DNA of 64,000 bases from Haloplanus salinus (GCF_003336245.1 NZ_QPHM01000003.1:248001-312000); one strand, 5' to 3'; shown: positions 8,320-17,157, counted from the first letter of the stretch. The notes: generated by a model from the sequence alone, not told the origin. Made by a program: numbers and translations.

Positions 8320-9143
8320 TGGCAAGAGACACCGGACGTGCCGCGACGGACTGGGAAGACGGCACTCGACTCTCGGCCACCGACCTCGTCCTTCGCTATC
8401 CGGACGGGGAGAAACCGGTTATCAACGGAGCCTCTGTAACCGTCCCCGCAGGCGAGATAACGGCGCTGCTCGGACCGAACGGGTGCGGCAAAAGTACGCT
8501 GTTGCGCGGCCTGGCGGCTCACCTTCCCCTCGAGGCCGGCGACGTGGTTCTCGACGGGCGTGCGATCGCCGAGTACGAGGACAAGGCGCTCGCCCGACGA
8601 CTTGGCGTCCTCCAGCAGGAGACGGCCGGCCCCGACGCGCTGACAGTTGAGGAACTCGTCTACCGCGGGCGCTACCCCCACCGGAGCATCTTTGAGGGCC
8701 GGACTGAGGACGACGTCCAAGCCGTCGAGCGGGCGCTCGATCTCGCCGGGGTCGCGGGCCTCCGTGACCGACCGCTCGGCGATCTCAGCGGCGGTCAGCG
8801 CCAGTTGGCGTGGATCGCGATGGTTCTCGCGCAGGACACTGAGGTCCTTCTCCTCGACGAACCCACCACATTCCTCGACCTCAAGCACCAGCTGACGGTG
8901 ATGGACGTGGTGCGTCGGCTCCGCGAGGAGCGAGATTTGACCATCGTAGTCGTCCTCCACGATGTCGAACAGGCGGCGCGGTACGCCGATTCCGTGGTCG
9001 TGCTGTCGGATGGCCGCGTACGCGCTCACGGCTCCCCGGAGACTGTCGTCACCGCGGAGCTCCTAGCCGCGGTGTTCGACATTGAGGCGCACGTTGAAAC
9101 GACCGAACGCGGACTGAGCGTGACACCCATCAAACCCCTCTGA
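8319..9143 (+). CDS. ABC transporter ATP-binding protein (FecE/BtuD type)
   Basis: A 274-residue cytoplasmic ATPase. Walker A is GPNGCGKST, the Q-loop region is LGVLQQETAGPDALTVEELV, the signature is LSGGQRQ, Walker B is EVLLLDEPTTFLDLKHQ, and the switch histidine is in VVVLHDVEQAARYA. The segment VYRGRYPHRSIFEGRTEDD is characteristic of iron-siderophore/vitamin B12 importer ATPases. The ATG at 8319 overlaps the permease stop (TGATG). A longer in-frame extension upstream overlaps the permease gene and is low-complexity, so it is not real. It completes a three-gene importer. Confidence 0.9.
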   Translation: MARDTGRAATDWEDGTRLSATDLVLRYPDGEKPVINGASVTVPAGEITALLGPNGCGKSTLLRGLAAHLPLEAGDVVLDGRAIAEYEDKALARRLGVLQQETAGPDALTVEELVYRGRYPHRSIFEGRTEDDVQAVERALDLAGVAGLRDRPLGDLSGGQRQLAWIAMVLAQDTEVLLLDEPTTFLDLKHQLTVMDVVRRLREERDLTIVVVLHDVEQAARYADSVVVLSDGRVRAHGSPETVVTAELLAAVFDIEAHVETTERGLSVTPIKPL

Positions 9144-9147
9144 TAAA

Positions 9148-9729
9148 ATGAACCGACGCATCTCTGCAGTGGTACTCGTGCTAATGCTCGCCGGCTGTCC
9201 CGCCAGCGGAACAGGCCCCACCCCCGCCGGCGAGGAACCAACGGCGACGACCACGACTGTTCCCGCACCGACCACAGCAACACAGGTCACAACGACGGTC
9301 ACGCAGGGACCGACGACTACGGAACACGCCGCGGGTGAGTCGTTCGTCGTCGGCACTGGTGCGACCCGACTCAGATACACCGTCACCGGAGTCAACGCGT
9401 CCGACCGGATTGGCGGGGAGTTCGGGATCAGCGCCGACGCGCAATTCGTGAGCGTCGCTCTGATCGTGACGAACGTCGGGGAGAGCAGAACCCGACTCAC
9501 CTTCGATCGGTTCGCGCTCATCGACTCGCGAAATCAGACCTATCCGCCGGATCAAGAAGCCACGCTTTTTGTCGACGAGGCGATCACTGCGCGTGACCTC
9601 GCTCCGGGCGCGACGGTGCGTGGCGTCGTCGTGTTTGATGTGCCCCTGAACCAGCGAGACCACCGCCTCCGAGTTGCCCCCTCGAACGCAACCTCGACGG
9701 CAGAGGCACACTACGTGGAGTTAGGCTAA
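9148..9729 (+). CDS. Small secreted lipoprotein with a DUF4352-like domain
   Basis: A 193-residue protein with a short signal and lipobox (MNRRISAVVLVLMLAGC), then a Thr-rich linker of about 45 residues likely to be glycosylated. A C-terminal beta-sandwich follows: RLRYTVTGVNASDRIGGEFG, FVSVALIVTNVGESRTRLTF, and LAPGATVRGVVVFDVP. The 'sensitive to context, with added stability' pattern of DUF4352/telomere-type beta-sandwiches fits. The gene starts four bases after the ATPase stop, so it is the last gene of the importer operon. It may assist uptake at the membrane surface (inference); no metal-binding residues stand out. Confidence 0.7.
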   Translation: MNRRISAVVLVLMLAGCPASGTGPTPAGEEPTATTTTVPAPTTATQVTTTVTQGPTTTEHAAGESFVVGTGATRLRYTVTGVNASDRIGGEFGISADAQFVSVALIVTNVGESRTRLTFDRFALIDSRNQTYPPDQEATLFVDEAITARDLAPGATVRGVVVFDVPLNQRDHRLRVAPSNATSTAEAHYVELG

Positions 9730-9827
9730 AACCGAGCTATCGCCGTTACACTCTATCACGGGGCTACTCCAGGAGTCACAGGGAAGTCACGACGATGCTC
9801 GGTAGAAGTTAGGGCTGCCACAGTAAT

Positions 9828-10132
9828 CTGTAACGACTGTCTGTAACGGAATGCTGTAACAGTTCGTCAGGCCGAGAGCTAATGCAGGTGATTACTCACT
9901 CGTGTGACTCTATCGCAGGTAGCTGATACAGACATCCGGTACAGAAGACTGTTACGATCATCTGGGATAGCGGTGGAGGCCTCACGATATACTACAGATA
10001 TCTGTAACAGACATGTATAACAGGTACCCAAATCCGTCGTCGAAGTCGCCCCAAGCAGCCATAGCAGCAACAAATTACAGATATCCATTACAGACGTTCG
10101 GTACAGAAATCCGTTGCAGACGTCTGACATAG
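9828..10132 (+). repeat. Array of 13-bp repeats upstream of parA (candidate centromere/operator)
   Basis: A short motif recurs with an exact 13-bp step. CTGTAAC is at 9828, 9841 and 9854 (inverted orientation). TACAGA is at 9927 and 9940. ACAGA/ACAGG is at 9994, 10007 and 10020. ACAGA or GCAGA is at 10077, 10090, 10103 and 10116. The consensus of the forward unit is roughly TTACAGAYATCCG. The clusters fill the 436 bp between the lipoprotein gene and parA, and no gene is present. A phased array with this placement resembles partition sites or replication iterons. A matching array lies downstream of the operon. Confidence 0.75.
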
Positions 10133-10165
10133 GTTTATCATAGAAGAGAGAGAATCCCGAAGCGT

Positions 10166-11161
10166 ATGATCACGGCCGTAGTCTACTCAGAATCAGGTGG
10201 GACGTACAAGACCACGATGACGGCCAACATTGCTGTCGCGCTCGAACGAATGGGGCAGAATACCCTCGTACTGGATCTCGACCCACAGGAGGGCAATTTG
10301 ACCAGCCTGTTCGACGTTGGCGTGAATCGGAGTAACCCGGAGGCAGACAATCTGGTCAAACACATCCTCGATATGCCGGACGGGGACTTTCACGACCTGA
10401 TCGAAACGACCGACGAAGGCGTCGATATCATCCCGAGTCACGACATGCTCGGTGACTTCACTTCCAATCTGGAGCAGAAGATTTCCTACGAAACGGGGAT
10501 GAAGAACATGAATCGCGACGAATATCCTCGATTCGAACTCCTTTATGAACTGCTCTGGAATAAGCAGCAAGTACACGAGGAGTACGACGCCGTCCTCATC
10601 GATCCAAACGCCCGCGCGGAAGATCTCCTCTACAATGCGATTTTCGCACTTCGGACGCTCGTAGCGCCCGTGAAGCCCGCCGGTAAAGGAAATCTGAGCC
10701 TCGAAGGACTCGAGGAGCTCGTCGGGAACATGGGACGCCAACTTGACATCGAGATCGGACTGTCCTGTGTCGTCCCGTCGGGCGTAGGTCAAACCAACGC
10801 CCACCAACAGTACCAGCAACAGTTCGAGAGCACGGAGGCCTTCGACACACCAGTCACCATCGGCAACCGCGAAAGTCTGATGGATGCGATGTGGGAAGCC
10901 AGAGGCTCCGCGTTCAATGTCGTCGAAGAACGGTGGAAAACCTTCGAGAGAGACGGTGAAATGGTGAGCGAACCCGGTCAACGACGGGTCAGAGACCGGG
11001 AACTCGATACGCTACGAAAGCTGTACGAACTGGCCTGGTTCATCGCGACCGACACCTTCGATGCCGACATCGACCCAGTGTTGGAACTTGACATTCAGGA
11101 TTACGATTCCAAGACAATCGACCTCAGAGAGCGTGAGGCAACGGGGGCAACAACCGCATGA
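10166..11161 (+). CDS. parA: ParA-type partition ATPase
   Basis: A 331-residue P-loop ATPase of the ParA/Soj/MinD superfamily. The Walker A is ESGGTYKTTMTANIA: the catalytic Lys15 and GG are kept, but the usual first lysine of KGGxGKTT is absent (Ser/Glu there). Walker A' is NTLVLDLDPQEGNLTSLFD. The Walker B region is YDAVLIDPNARAEDLLYNAI, followed by LRTLVAPVKPAGKGNLSLEG. Such proteins move plasmids or chromosomes over the nucleoid together with a DNA-binding partner. The partner is presumably the next gene, whose ATG overlaps the parA stop. Arrays of 13-bp repeats on both sides are the likely binding site or operator. Confidence 0.85.
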   Translation: MITAVVYSESGGTYKTTMTANIAVALERMGQNTLVLDLDPQEGNLTSLFDVGVNRSNPEADNLVKHILDMPDGDFHDLIETTDEGVDIIPSHDMLGDFTSNLEQKISYETGMKNMNRDEYPRFELLYELLWNKQQVHEEYDAVLIDPNARAEDLLYNAIFALRTLVAPVKPAGKGNLSLEGLEELVGNMGRQLDIEIGLSCVVPSGVGQTNAHQQYQQQFESTEAFDTPVTIGNRESLMDAMWEARGSAFNVVEERWKTFERDGEMVSEPGQRRVRDRELDTLRKLYELAWFIATDTFDADIDPVLELDIQDYDSKTIDLREREATGATTA

Positions 11162-11640
11162 GTAACTTCAAATCCGGATCCGGGAACCTCGACTTCGGTG
11201 GAGAGGATGACGGCGAGGAGGACGCCGAAACCACGGAGCGTACACAGGCTGAAAAAAAAGCACGTACCGAACCGGAGGCATCGGAACAGCGCCGATCCCC
11301 TTCACCAGACGGAACGTCTAATACGGGGAGTACAACCGAGGAACCATCAGCGGATCAAGAACCGCCGAGGGAATCATCGGGTGCGCACCCGTCACCGAAA
11401 GAATATCCCTACTTCGTCCGACGGAGTAACGTCGGCGACGAACGCGACACACGCCTCGAGATCCATGTTCGGGATAAGGTCGCTGAGCGAGAAGCTACGT
11501 TCCGGAACGAACTCGCAGACCTGCTTGAAACGAACGAAGTGTCGAAGACGGATGCACGAGAGTTTGCCCTGCTCGCGGCCTATCGTCATCCAGAGCGTGT
11601 GGCAGAGCTGATGCGGGAAGAGGGATTCGACGCCCTCTAG
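11158..11640 (+). CDS. Small acidic partner of ParA (candidate centromere-binding protein)
   Basis: A 160-residue protein whose ATG overlaps the parA stop (ATGA). Residues 1 to about 80 are highly acidic, Ser/Pro-rich and probably disordered. The C-terminal 75 residues form a compact helical domain (VGDERDTRLEIHVRDKVAER, FRNELADLLETNEVSKTDAR, EFALLAAYRHPERVAELMRE). The strand-then-helices order (TRLEIHVRDKV, then two helices) could be ribbon-helix-helix-like. By position it should be the ParB-equivalent adaptor that binds the 13-bp repeats, with the disordered tail stimulating ParA. This is inferred from operon context, since I recognise no ParB motif. Confidence 0.6.
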   Translation: MSNFKSGSGNLDFGGEDDGEEDAETTERTQAEKKARTEPEASEQRRSPSPDGTSNTGSTTEEPSADQEPPRESSGAHPSPKEYPYFVRRSNVGDERDTRLEIHVRDKVAEREATFRNELADLLETNEVSKTDAREFALLAAYRHPERVAELMREEGFDAL

Positions 11641-11779
11641 TGACGCCGATGAAGTCACAGCCGTAGTTACCGCGCGTCGTCGATAGTCTCTATAGCCGAA
11701 TACGGTTTATTCCTCAGAAAGGCGGCCTCTTCGGTCGCCTTGGGAGGAGTGGATCCGCAACTCGCCAGAGAGTACTATT

Positions 11780-11836
11780 ACAGACATACATTACAGGCGG
11801 ACGTAACAGACTACAAATACAGATATCTATTACAGA
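11780..11836 (+). repeat. Downstream array of 13-bp repeats matching the parA upstream array
   Basis: ACAGA or ACAGG occurs at 11780, 11793, 11806, 11819 and 11832, an exact 13-bp period. Flanking bases agree with the upstream array (TTACAGACATACA, ATACAGATATCTA). It lies 140 bp after the stop of the ParA partner gene, so the two-gene operon is bracketed by the same iterated site. The DNA between 11641 and 11780 holds no gene I recognise. Confidence 0.75.
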
Positions 11837-11864
11837 GTTATTCGACGCCAGTGGACCCCACCGG

Positions 11865-11980
11865 AGTGGTCAACACAGCAATTGGGTTGCCGACAGCGCA
11901 CAGGGTCTGGCTGAAGATCAGGACATCAACGTCGAGCGCACAGCCGTCATCCACGTGAATCGCCTCGGGGTCAAGTGGTT
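11865..11980 (+). other. Probable truncated gene end beside a TnpB element
   Basis: One plus-strand frame reads SNWVADSAQGLAEDQDINVE and then RTAVIHVNRLGVKWFER, after which it runs into the hairpin end of the TnpB element at 11981. The residues look like real coding sequence cut by the insertion. I cannot name the family and see no start codon, because the repeat array lies directly upstream. Confidence 0.3.
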
Positions 11981-13227
11981 CGAGAGACGCCGTCTCTCGT
12001 CATCACGGAAGACGCTGTCTTCCGTACGACCCCGGAGCGTCCCGTTTCTACGACGTGACTTGCGGACACAGACTCAAAGTGAGTCGTATCCGTAGCGGTC
12101 ACAGTCTCCACGGGCGTATTTTCGGGCCATCCCAGCCCTAATGCAGCAAAGCCTCCCTTCAAGACGTTCATCGCCGTGTTCGCATCCCTGTCCGTCTCGA
12201 ACCTGCAACTCGGGCAGGAGTGTTCCCTGACGCAGATTGGTTTCGCTACCTCCACACCGCACGACGCGCATTCTTTGGTGATGCCTCGGGCTTCGGCTTG
12301 TACGACGTGAGTGCCGTACAACGCTGCTCTGTATTCGAGCAGTGTGATGAACTGTCGCCACGCCGCATCCTGCTTGTTTCGAGCGTTGTGCGGTTGTTCG
12401 AGCATTCCCTTCACGTGCAACTCCTCAACGAACACGGCGTCGTACTCGCGGACAAGCCACGTCGTGGTCTTGTGCTGGTAGTCCAGTACCTTCCGCTTGG
12501 TGTGACGCTTCACCTTCGCCACTTCCCGGCGTTGTTTCGCGTAGTTGTTCGACGGTTTCTCTTTCTGTGAGAGTTTGTGTTGCTCACGCTGAAGACACTC
12601 GTACCTGTCATCGAAGTCGAGCCAATCCACGGTCTTCCCATCGCTGGTGTGGCTGTAGTTGAGGATGCCGAGGTCGATACCGATGCTGTTGCTCGCGTCC
12701 AAAGAGTTCACATCGGGTTTCTCGGATAGGTTGGCGTCGTCGGTTTCCAATCCAAAGGAGACGAACTACTCGCCGGTCGTCTCCTTCTTGAACGTGACTT
12801 GTTTAATAGTGGCGCGGTCGGGAATCGGTCGATGGTAGCGGATTTTCACCCATCCGATTTTACTGAAGCGGAGGTAAGCGAACCTGTCACGGCCCCTCTT
12901 TTCATCGAGGTCGAAACCGCTCTGGTTGTACGTCACGCTCCGATAGTCAACGGGTGCTTGCCGTTTGAGCCGACCAACGTTGTATCCCTTCTCATTCTTC
13001 TTGTGAAGGTTGGAGAGATTTCGGTGGAAACGTGTGACGGTGGCTTGCGCGGCTTTCGAGTGTAGCTCCGCGAACACAGACCGTTTGCGCTTCCCCTCGT
13101 GTCGATCGCACTTCTCCTCGTCGTCTACGGTTCGGATCGCCTCGCGAATCGCGACCCACCAACTCCCCAAGACGCCGGCCTTCCGCCGAAGAACGGAACA
13201 GAAACGGTCAGTAACCGGTGAGGACAT
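11971..13227 (-). pseudogene. tnpB: TnpB (IS200/IS605-type RNA-guided nuclease), amber stop and replaced N-terminus
   Basis: Reading leftward, residues matching TnpB begin near SVFAELHSKAAQATVTRFHR and continue to TIKQVTFKKETTGE. A TAG at 12768-12766 interrupts, and the same frame resumes FVSFGLETDDANLSEKP. The family has Trp there, so TGG became TAG. Catalytic parts are present afterwards: RuvC-I Asp in SIGIDLGILNYSH, Glu in AVFVEELHVKGM, zinc ribbon ECASCG...CPSC, and the last Asp in DRDANTAMNVL. The first roughly 45 residues of the frame do not look like the normal TnpB N-terminus, so the wedge region is probably lost too. With no full nuclease, the element is not autonomous. Confidence 0.8.
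11981..12024 (-). repeat. Twin hairpins at the right end of the first TnpB element
   Basis: Two perfect 8-bp stems with 3-nt loops: CGAGAGAC/GTCTCTCG at 11981-11999 and CGGAAGAC/GTCTTCCG at 12006-12024. They overlap the last codons of the broken tnpB. In IS200/IS605-type elements this 3' part is both the transposon end and the scaffold of the guide (omega) RNA. The hairpins survive although the nuclease gene is dead. Confidence 0.6.
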
Positions 13228-13291
13228 CGGTTAGTACGGGCGGGTGACGGTCGCCAACGTATTTGTCGCGACCACGCGACTGTCCGCTCGT

Positions 13292-13948
13292 ATGGCAACA
13301 TCGACCCCGATCGAATTGATCGATCAGGTGTCGAAGCGAATCGGGCGATACGTCAACCACGACGACGTCCTCGTCCGGTTCGCCTCCCTGTGGCTCGTCG
13401 TCGCGAGCGCGTTCACCGCGGCGTGGCTCCTCAGCTACCTCTTCGTTCCCCAGGGGCTGTTACGCGGCGGGAATCCGGGCGCATCTACGGGGTACGCGGG
13501 GAGTATCACACGGGAGTTCCTGTGGCTGTTCGGGTGGAACGTCGGCGTCTCCCTGATCGCTATCGGCGCGAACACGCTCCGGTCGGTGAACACGCCGATG
13601 GGGTACGTCATCGAGGTCGTTCAGGCGCCCTGGTACGGGGCCGTCTGGGGGACCGGGTCGCTCGCCATCGGGACGGGAGCGCGCATCGTGCCGTCGCCGA
13701 CCGTACTCGTCGAGCGGAGCGGGCCGATGGAGATCACCGCCATCGTCGCTATTGTCGTCGCTACCAGAGGCGTCATGATCTGGCACCAGGAGTCAGGCCC
13801 CCGGTGGCGGGAAGAGTTCGATCGCGTGCAGTCGCCCAGCGACTGGTCGCTGACACGACGCGAGTGGGCACTTCTGGTCGGTGGGTATCTGCTGCTGGCA
13901 GTCGCGTGCTACCGCGAGGCGGTCGCGATAGCACAGGTCACCGGGTGA
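13292..13948 (+). CDS. Polytopic membrane protein
   Basis: A 218-residue protein from the ATG at 13292 (MATSTPIELIDQVSKRIGRY). An amphipathic N-terminal helix precedes about five membrane segments: FASLWLVVASAFTAAWLLSY, EFLWLFGWNVGVSLIAIGAN, GYVIEVVQAPWYGAVWG, PMEITAIVAIVVATRGVMIW, and WALLVGGYLLLAVACYREAV. The arrangement is reminiscent of SpoIIM/DUF95-type membrane proteins, but I cannot confirm this. It stands alone between a dead TnpB and a YbjQ-like gene. An in-frame start at 13244 would add 16 residues without helix or signal, so I reject it. Confidence 0.55.
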   Translation: MATSTPIELIDQVSKRIGRYVNHDDVLVRFASLWLVVASAFTAAWLLSYLFVPQGLLRGGNPGASTGYAGSITREFLWLFGWNVGVSLIAIGANTLRSVNTPMGYVIEVVQAPWYGAVWGTGSLAIGTGARIVPSPTVLVERSGPMEITAIVAIVVATRGVMIWHQESGPRWREEFDRVQSPSDWSLTRREWALLVGGYLLLAVACYREAVAIAQVTG

Positions 13949-14036
13949 CCAGTCCGCCCCGATGGCCGTAGCCACACCACGTGAACGCACGGGTCACTAC
14001 TGGTTTATCGTCTCTCCCACCGTCTTAGCGGTAGAT

Positions 14037-14393
14037 ATGTCCTCAACAGCCATTTCGACGGAGGTACAGCCGTCGCTCGTCGCCACCGTCACCACCGAGA
14101 CTATCCCTGGCCACGACATCGTGGAGGTGTTCGGTATCGCCCGCGGCAACACCGTCCGCGCACGGAACGTGGGACGCGACATCACCCAGGGACTCCGCAA
14201 TCTCGCTGGCGGAGAACTCAAGGCCTACTCGACGCTGCTCGCCGACGCTCGGGATCAGGCGATCGAGCGGATGGAAGCGAATGCACTCGAGATGGGAGCG
14301 AACGCCGTCGTGAACGTCCGGATGGAAACGTCCGAGGTTACCCAAGGCGCTTCGGAAGTGATCGCCTACGGGACGGCTGTCAAACTCGCCTGA
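14037..14393 (+). CDS. YbjQ/UPF0145 family protein
   Basis: A 118-residue cytoplasmic protein starting MSSTAISTEVQPSLVATVTT. Family hallmarks are GHDIVEVFGIARGNTVRARN near the start, DITQGLRNLAGGELKAYSTL in the middle, and the end segment ALEMGANAVVNVRMETSEVT. YbjQ/UPF0145 proteins form a pentameric or ring-like fold and are sometimes called heavy-metal-binding, but their function is not settled. Length and motifs match a complete family member. The ATG at 14037 is preceded by an AT-richer stretch, and it appears to be a single-gene transcript. Confidence 0.85.
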   Translation: MSSTAISTEVQPSLVATVTTETIPGHDIVEVFGIARGNTVRARNVGRDITQGLRNLAGGELKAYSTLLADARDQAIERMEANALEMGANAVVNVRMETSEVTQGASEVIAYGTAVKLA

Positions 14394-14450
14394 GGGGACT
14401 GTCGTGGCCGGCGTCGAGCAGTCGGAGGTCGAGCTTGCGACTGCTCGATA

Positions 14451-15362
14451 CTACTGGTCGGTACGACACGTCGAGAGAACTGAGAGGACGTGCTCGCGGA
14501 GCCGATCGGTCGCAAGCGATCCAGTGACATGGCCGTTCTCCAGTACGGACAGTGACAGTCCCGCGTAGGCCGGGCGTTGTCGGTCGTACTCGATGATACG
14601 GTCGTACCGGGCAAGCAACGGGGAACAATCATCCGTCCCGACGGCACTGAACTCCGCCTCGAAATCGAGTATCTCGCGGAGGTAGTCCGGCCGTCTCCGA
14701 GCCGATTCGGCAGTCAGCTTCCGATAGATGGACGAGACGAACATCTCGCCGAGCGCCGCCCCGGCGAAGATCGGGACGTATCGGTCGACGGTGTCGAAGC
14801 ACGCCCGGTGGAGGTTGACCGCCCAGCCACCGAGGCTGAGACCCGAGGCGAGGACCGGGCTGCTGGTGCGACTGCTCGCCTGTGTCGCGAGCGCGTCGAT
14901 GAGACCGACCGAAGCGGCGAGCATCCCCACGAAGTTCTCGAGGTCGCCCATCGCCCGGGCGTACTCCGTGTTCGACCCGTCGTGGAACGGGGCCCTGACG
15001 GCGATGACGTTGGCCGGGATCGCTTCGTCGGTCGCGACGAACAACCGCCGAAACGAGTTCGAACTGAACCGCCCGAAGTCGAACGGTCGCTCGCCACTCC
15101 CGTGGTGATAGATGAGCGTCGGATATGCCGGCCCGCGCCACTGCCAGGGCATATACGCCGTCTCGAACGTCCCGATCGGTGTGTCGACGGTCACGGACTG
15201 CTCGCCAGCACGACCGAGGTCGTCGACGGTGGCCTCCGATTCACTCGCCACCTCGACGAGCGGTCGTGAGTCGAGCGATCGAGCGAAGAACGTCGCATCA
15301 CGCAGGAGGAGGGCACTGACTTGTACGGTTCCGACATCGAGGAGTTCGTGGATGTTCGTCAT
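14451..15362 (-). CDS. Alpha/beta hydrolase
   Basis: A 303-residue protein. After an N-terminal helical part there is TLIYHHGSGERPFDFGRF (oxyanion HHG) and then a core strand NVIAVRAPFHDGSN. The nucleophile elbow is SPVLASGLSLGGWAVNLHRA (GLSLGG). A late His lies in VLENGHVTGSLATDRLREHV and an acidic residue in the preceding loop. This supplies the Ser-Asp-His layout of carboxylesterases and related hydrolases. There is no signal peptide, so it acts in the cytoplasm. Substrate is unknown. It shares the strand with the CPBP gene to its right, 54 bp away. Confidence 0.7.
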   Translation of the reverse strand: MTNIHELLDVGTVQVSALLLRDATFFARSLDSRPLVEVASESEATVDDLGRAGEQSVTVDTPIGTFETAYMPWQWRGPAYPTLIYHHGSGERPFDFGRFSSNSFRRLFVATDEAIPANVIAVRAPFHDGSNTEYARAMGDLENFVGMLAASVGLIDALATQASSRTSSPVLASGLSLGGWAVNLHRACFDTVDRYVPIFAGAALGEMFVSSIYRKLTAESARRRPDYLREILDFEAEFSAVGTDDCSPLLARYDRIIEYDRQRPAYAGLSLSVLENGHVTGSLATDRLREHVLSVLSTCRTDQ

Positions 15363-15416
15363 CTGATTTGGAAGCTTGGTTCGGATGCGCTGTGCGTTCC
15401 GGTCGGTTCCCCGGAG

Positions 15417-16301
15417 TCACACGCCGCGTGTGGTCGACGAATCACGACGCTCCCGCATCTCACGCCGAGCCAGCAACCCCGTCCCGGTGGCGCCGATGGC
15501 CACGAGGGCGAGCAGCCACATGAACACGGCGTGGGAGACGTTCATCGGCGCGAGAGCCACCCAGTCCGGAACGCCTTCGACGATCGCCCGCTCCAGATCC
15601 AGCGGGACCAGTCCGCCGGCAGCGTTCTCCGCCCCGTGCATGAGCATCGCAAGGAGGATACTTCCGCCGGAGCCGTTGTACACCCACGCGATCAGAATCG
15701 AAAACGCGACGATACCGACGAAGTAGGCGAGCTGTGATTGCAGCGGCCACTGCGAGTGGATTACCGTCGGGTCGAAAAAGAGCGGTAGGTGCCAGCTACC
15801 CCAGAGTACCCCGACGATTACGGCGGCCCGCAGTCCCCCGTACTGCTCCTGCAGTTCGGGTTGGGCGAAGCCACGCCAGCCGAGTTCCTCCTGACCGCCG
15901 CCGATGGTGGTTCCGAGGAGGATTCCGATACCCAGGGGAACCGGATCGAACGCGAACGACGCGAACTCGACCGGGCCGCCGACCAGTTGGAGGACGGCAC
16001 CGGACCCCAGCGCGACGATCACGGGGACCCCGATGGCCGCCGCGTACCACTTCGGATGCACACGCCAGCGGACGACGCGCCTAAGCCAGCCCCGAAGACT
16101 CTCACCGCTGATGGAGAGGACGATCCCCGCGGCGATTGCCGGTCCGAGGGCGCTGAGGAATCCACTGATGATCCATCGCGTCCAGGAGGGTTCCGTTCCG
16201 AGTACCAAGACCGCGGCGTCCAAACTCCAGGAGATGGCGTACGCGAGAAGGAAGAAGGACGCCACGCGGTGGCTTCGTATCCAATTCCCCATAGAGACCA
16301 T
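15417..16301 (-). CDS. CPBP-family intramembrane metalloprotease
   Basis: A 294-residue membrane protein with the CPBP (Rce1-like) catalytic set. The glutamate motif EExxxR appears as GGQEELGWRGFAQPELQEQY. The first histidine is in VLWGSWHLPLFFDPTV. The last histidine is in ILLAMLMHGAENAAGG. About eight membrane helices surround these. CPBP proteins include CAAX-type proteases and bacteriocin-immunity proteins. It starts MVSMGNWIRSHRVASFF, and a start three residues later is equally possible. It is the first of four CPBP relatives between 15 and 26 kb. Confidence 0.85.
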   Translation of the reverse strand: MVSMGNWIRSHRVASFFLLAYAISWSLDAAVLVLGTEPSWTRWIISGFLSALGPAIAAGIVLSISGESLRGWLRRVVRWRVHPKWYAAAIGVPVIVALGSGAVLQLVGGPVEFASFAFDPVPLGIGILLGTTIGGGQEELGWRGFAQPELQEQYGGLRAAVIVGVLWGSWHLPLFFDPTVIHSQWPLQSQLAYFVGIVAFSILIAWVYNGSGGSILLAMLMHGAENAAGGLVPLDLERAIVEGVPDWVALAPMNVSHAVFMWLLALVAIGATGTGLLARREMRERRDSSTTRGV

Positions 16302-16428
16302 ATCGACACAGCAGATATCGGGTGGGTATACTATAAATATGTTTTTCTAACGATAGGAATCGTCGGAACCGGTCGATAGACCGAGCCCACGTAACGGGAG
16401 ACTGCGGCGGGAACCCCGAGTGTCGCGG

Positions 16429-17056
16429 TTACCGCTCCCGGTTCGGGCCACTCCCCGTCGCGTCCGTTTCCGTCCCGACGAGTCGGTCGGCTCGGCGCTG
16501 GATTTCCCGCAACATCCCGTCGGTCATCAGCGACGACACCGGGTCGAGGACTGCGAGAGAGGTGGCTCTGATCACGGGGTTCTCAGGCAGACGGATCCGC
16601 GAGCGAACGAGCAGTCGTGTCGTCGTTTCGTCGATCGGCACGGCCGAGCCGGACCGCATCGCCGATCTTGAGGGTCTGCCAGTCCGGAATGATCCGCTCC
16701 GCGTTGTGGATATCGAGTCCGACGAGATTCTCTGCCCACTCGTAGCTGTAGAATCCGCCTTGCTCTTGGCCGAGCTGACGCAGCCACGGCCAGATAGCGT
16801 CGGGCGGGGCGTCGATGGTTATAGCCATGGTCGACTCGGCGTCTGCGTTCGGGAGCAGGTCGTCACCTGGGAGCGACCGGCTAACCTCCGCGGGCGTCGC
16901 GCCCCAGTTCAACATTCGCGGACGGACTAGCACCCAATAGACGGTACCGAGGAGTACGACCCCGAACATCCGTCCGATTCGTCGCCGCCATCGTCCTATC
17001 GTCGTCAAGGCCGTGTTGTCCGATTCGAACTGATCACGCTCCCCAGCTGTGGTCAT
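16429..17056 (-). pseudogene. SRPBCC-family protein with an internal deletion and frameshift
   Basis: From the ATG at 17056 the protein begins MTTAGERDQFESDNTALTTI, with one membrane helix (MFGVVLLGTVYWVLVRPRML) and then the SRPBCC start TIDAPPDAIWPWLRQLGQEQ. After IGDAVRLGRA the normal frame is lost and soon hits a stop. In another frame the C-terminal part resumes: DETTTRLLVRSR, then LAVLDPVSSLMTDGMLREIQ, ending at 16429. Compared with the related gene at 27038, about 40 residues (the central beta sheet) are missing at the junction. A deletion whose length is not a multiple of three therefore killed the gene. Confidence 0.7.
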
Positions 17057-17157
17057 ACGATTGCCTCCTGACGCAAGATAGTCGCGTTGACGACATAGTC
17101 GTGAACCCGTACTCGCTGAATCTATGCCTCTTGGCGACCAATGGGACGGCGTTAGAG

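Noticed and set aside
9828-10132. Repeat array considered as a CRISPR
   Set aside because: The unit is 13 bp with no spacers, and no cas gene is near. The periodicity fits iterons or a partition site.
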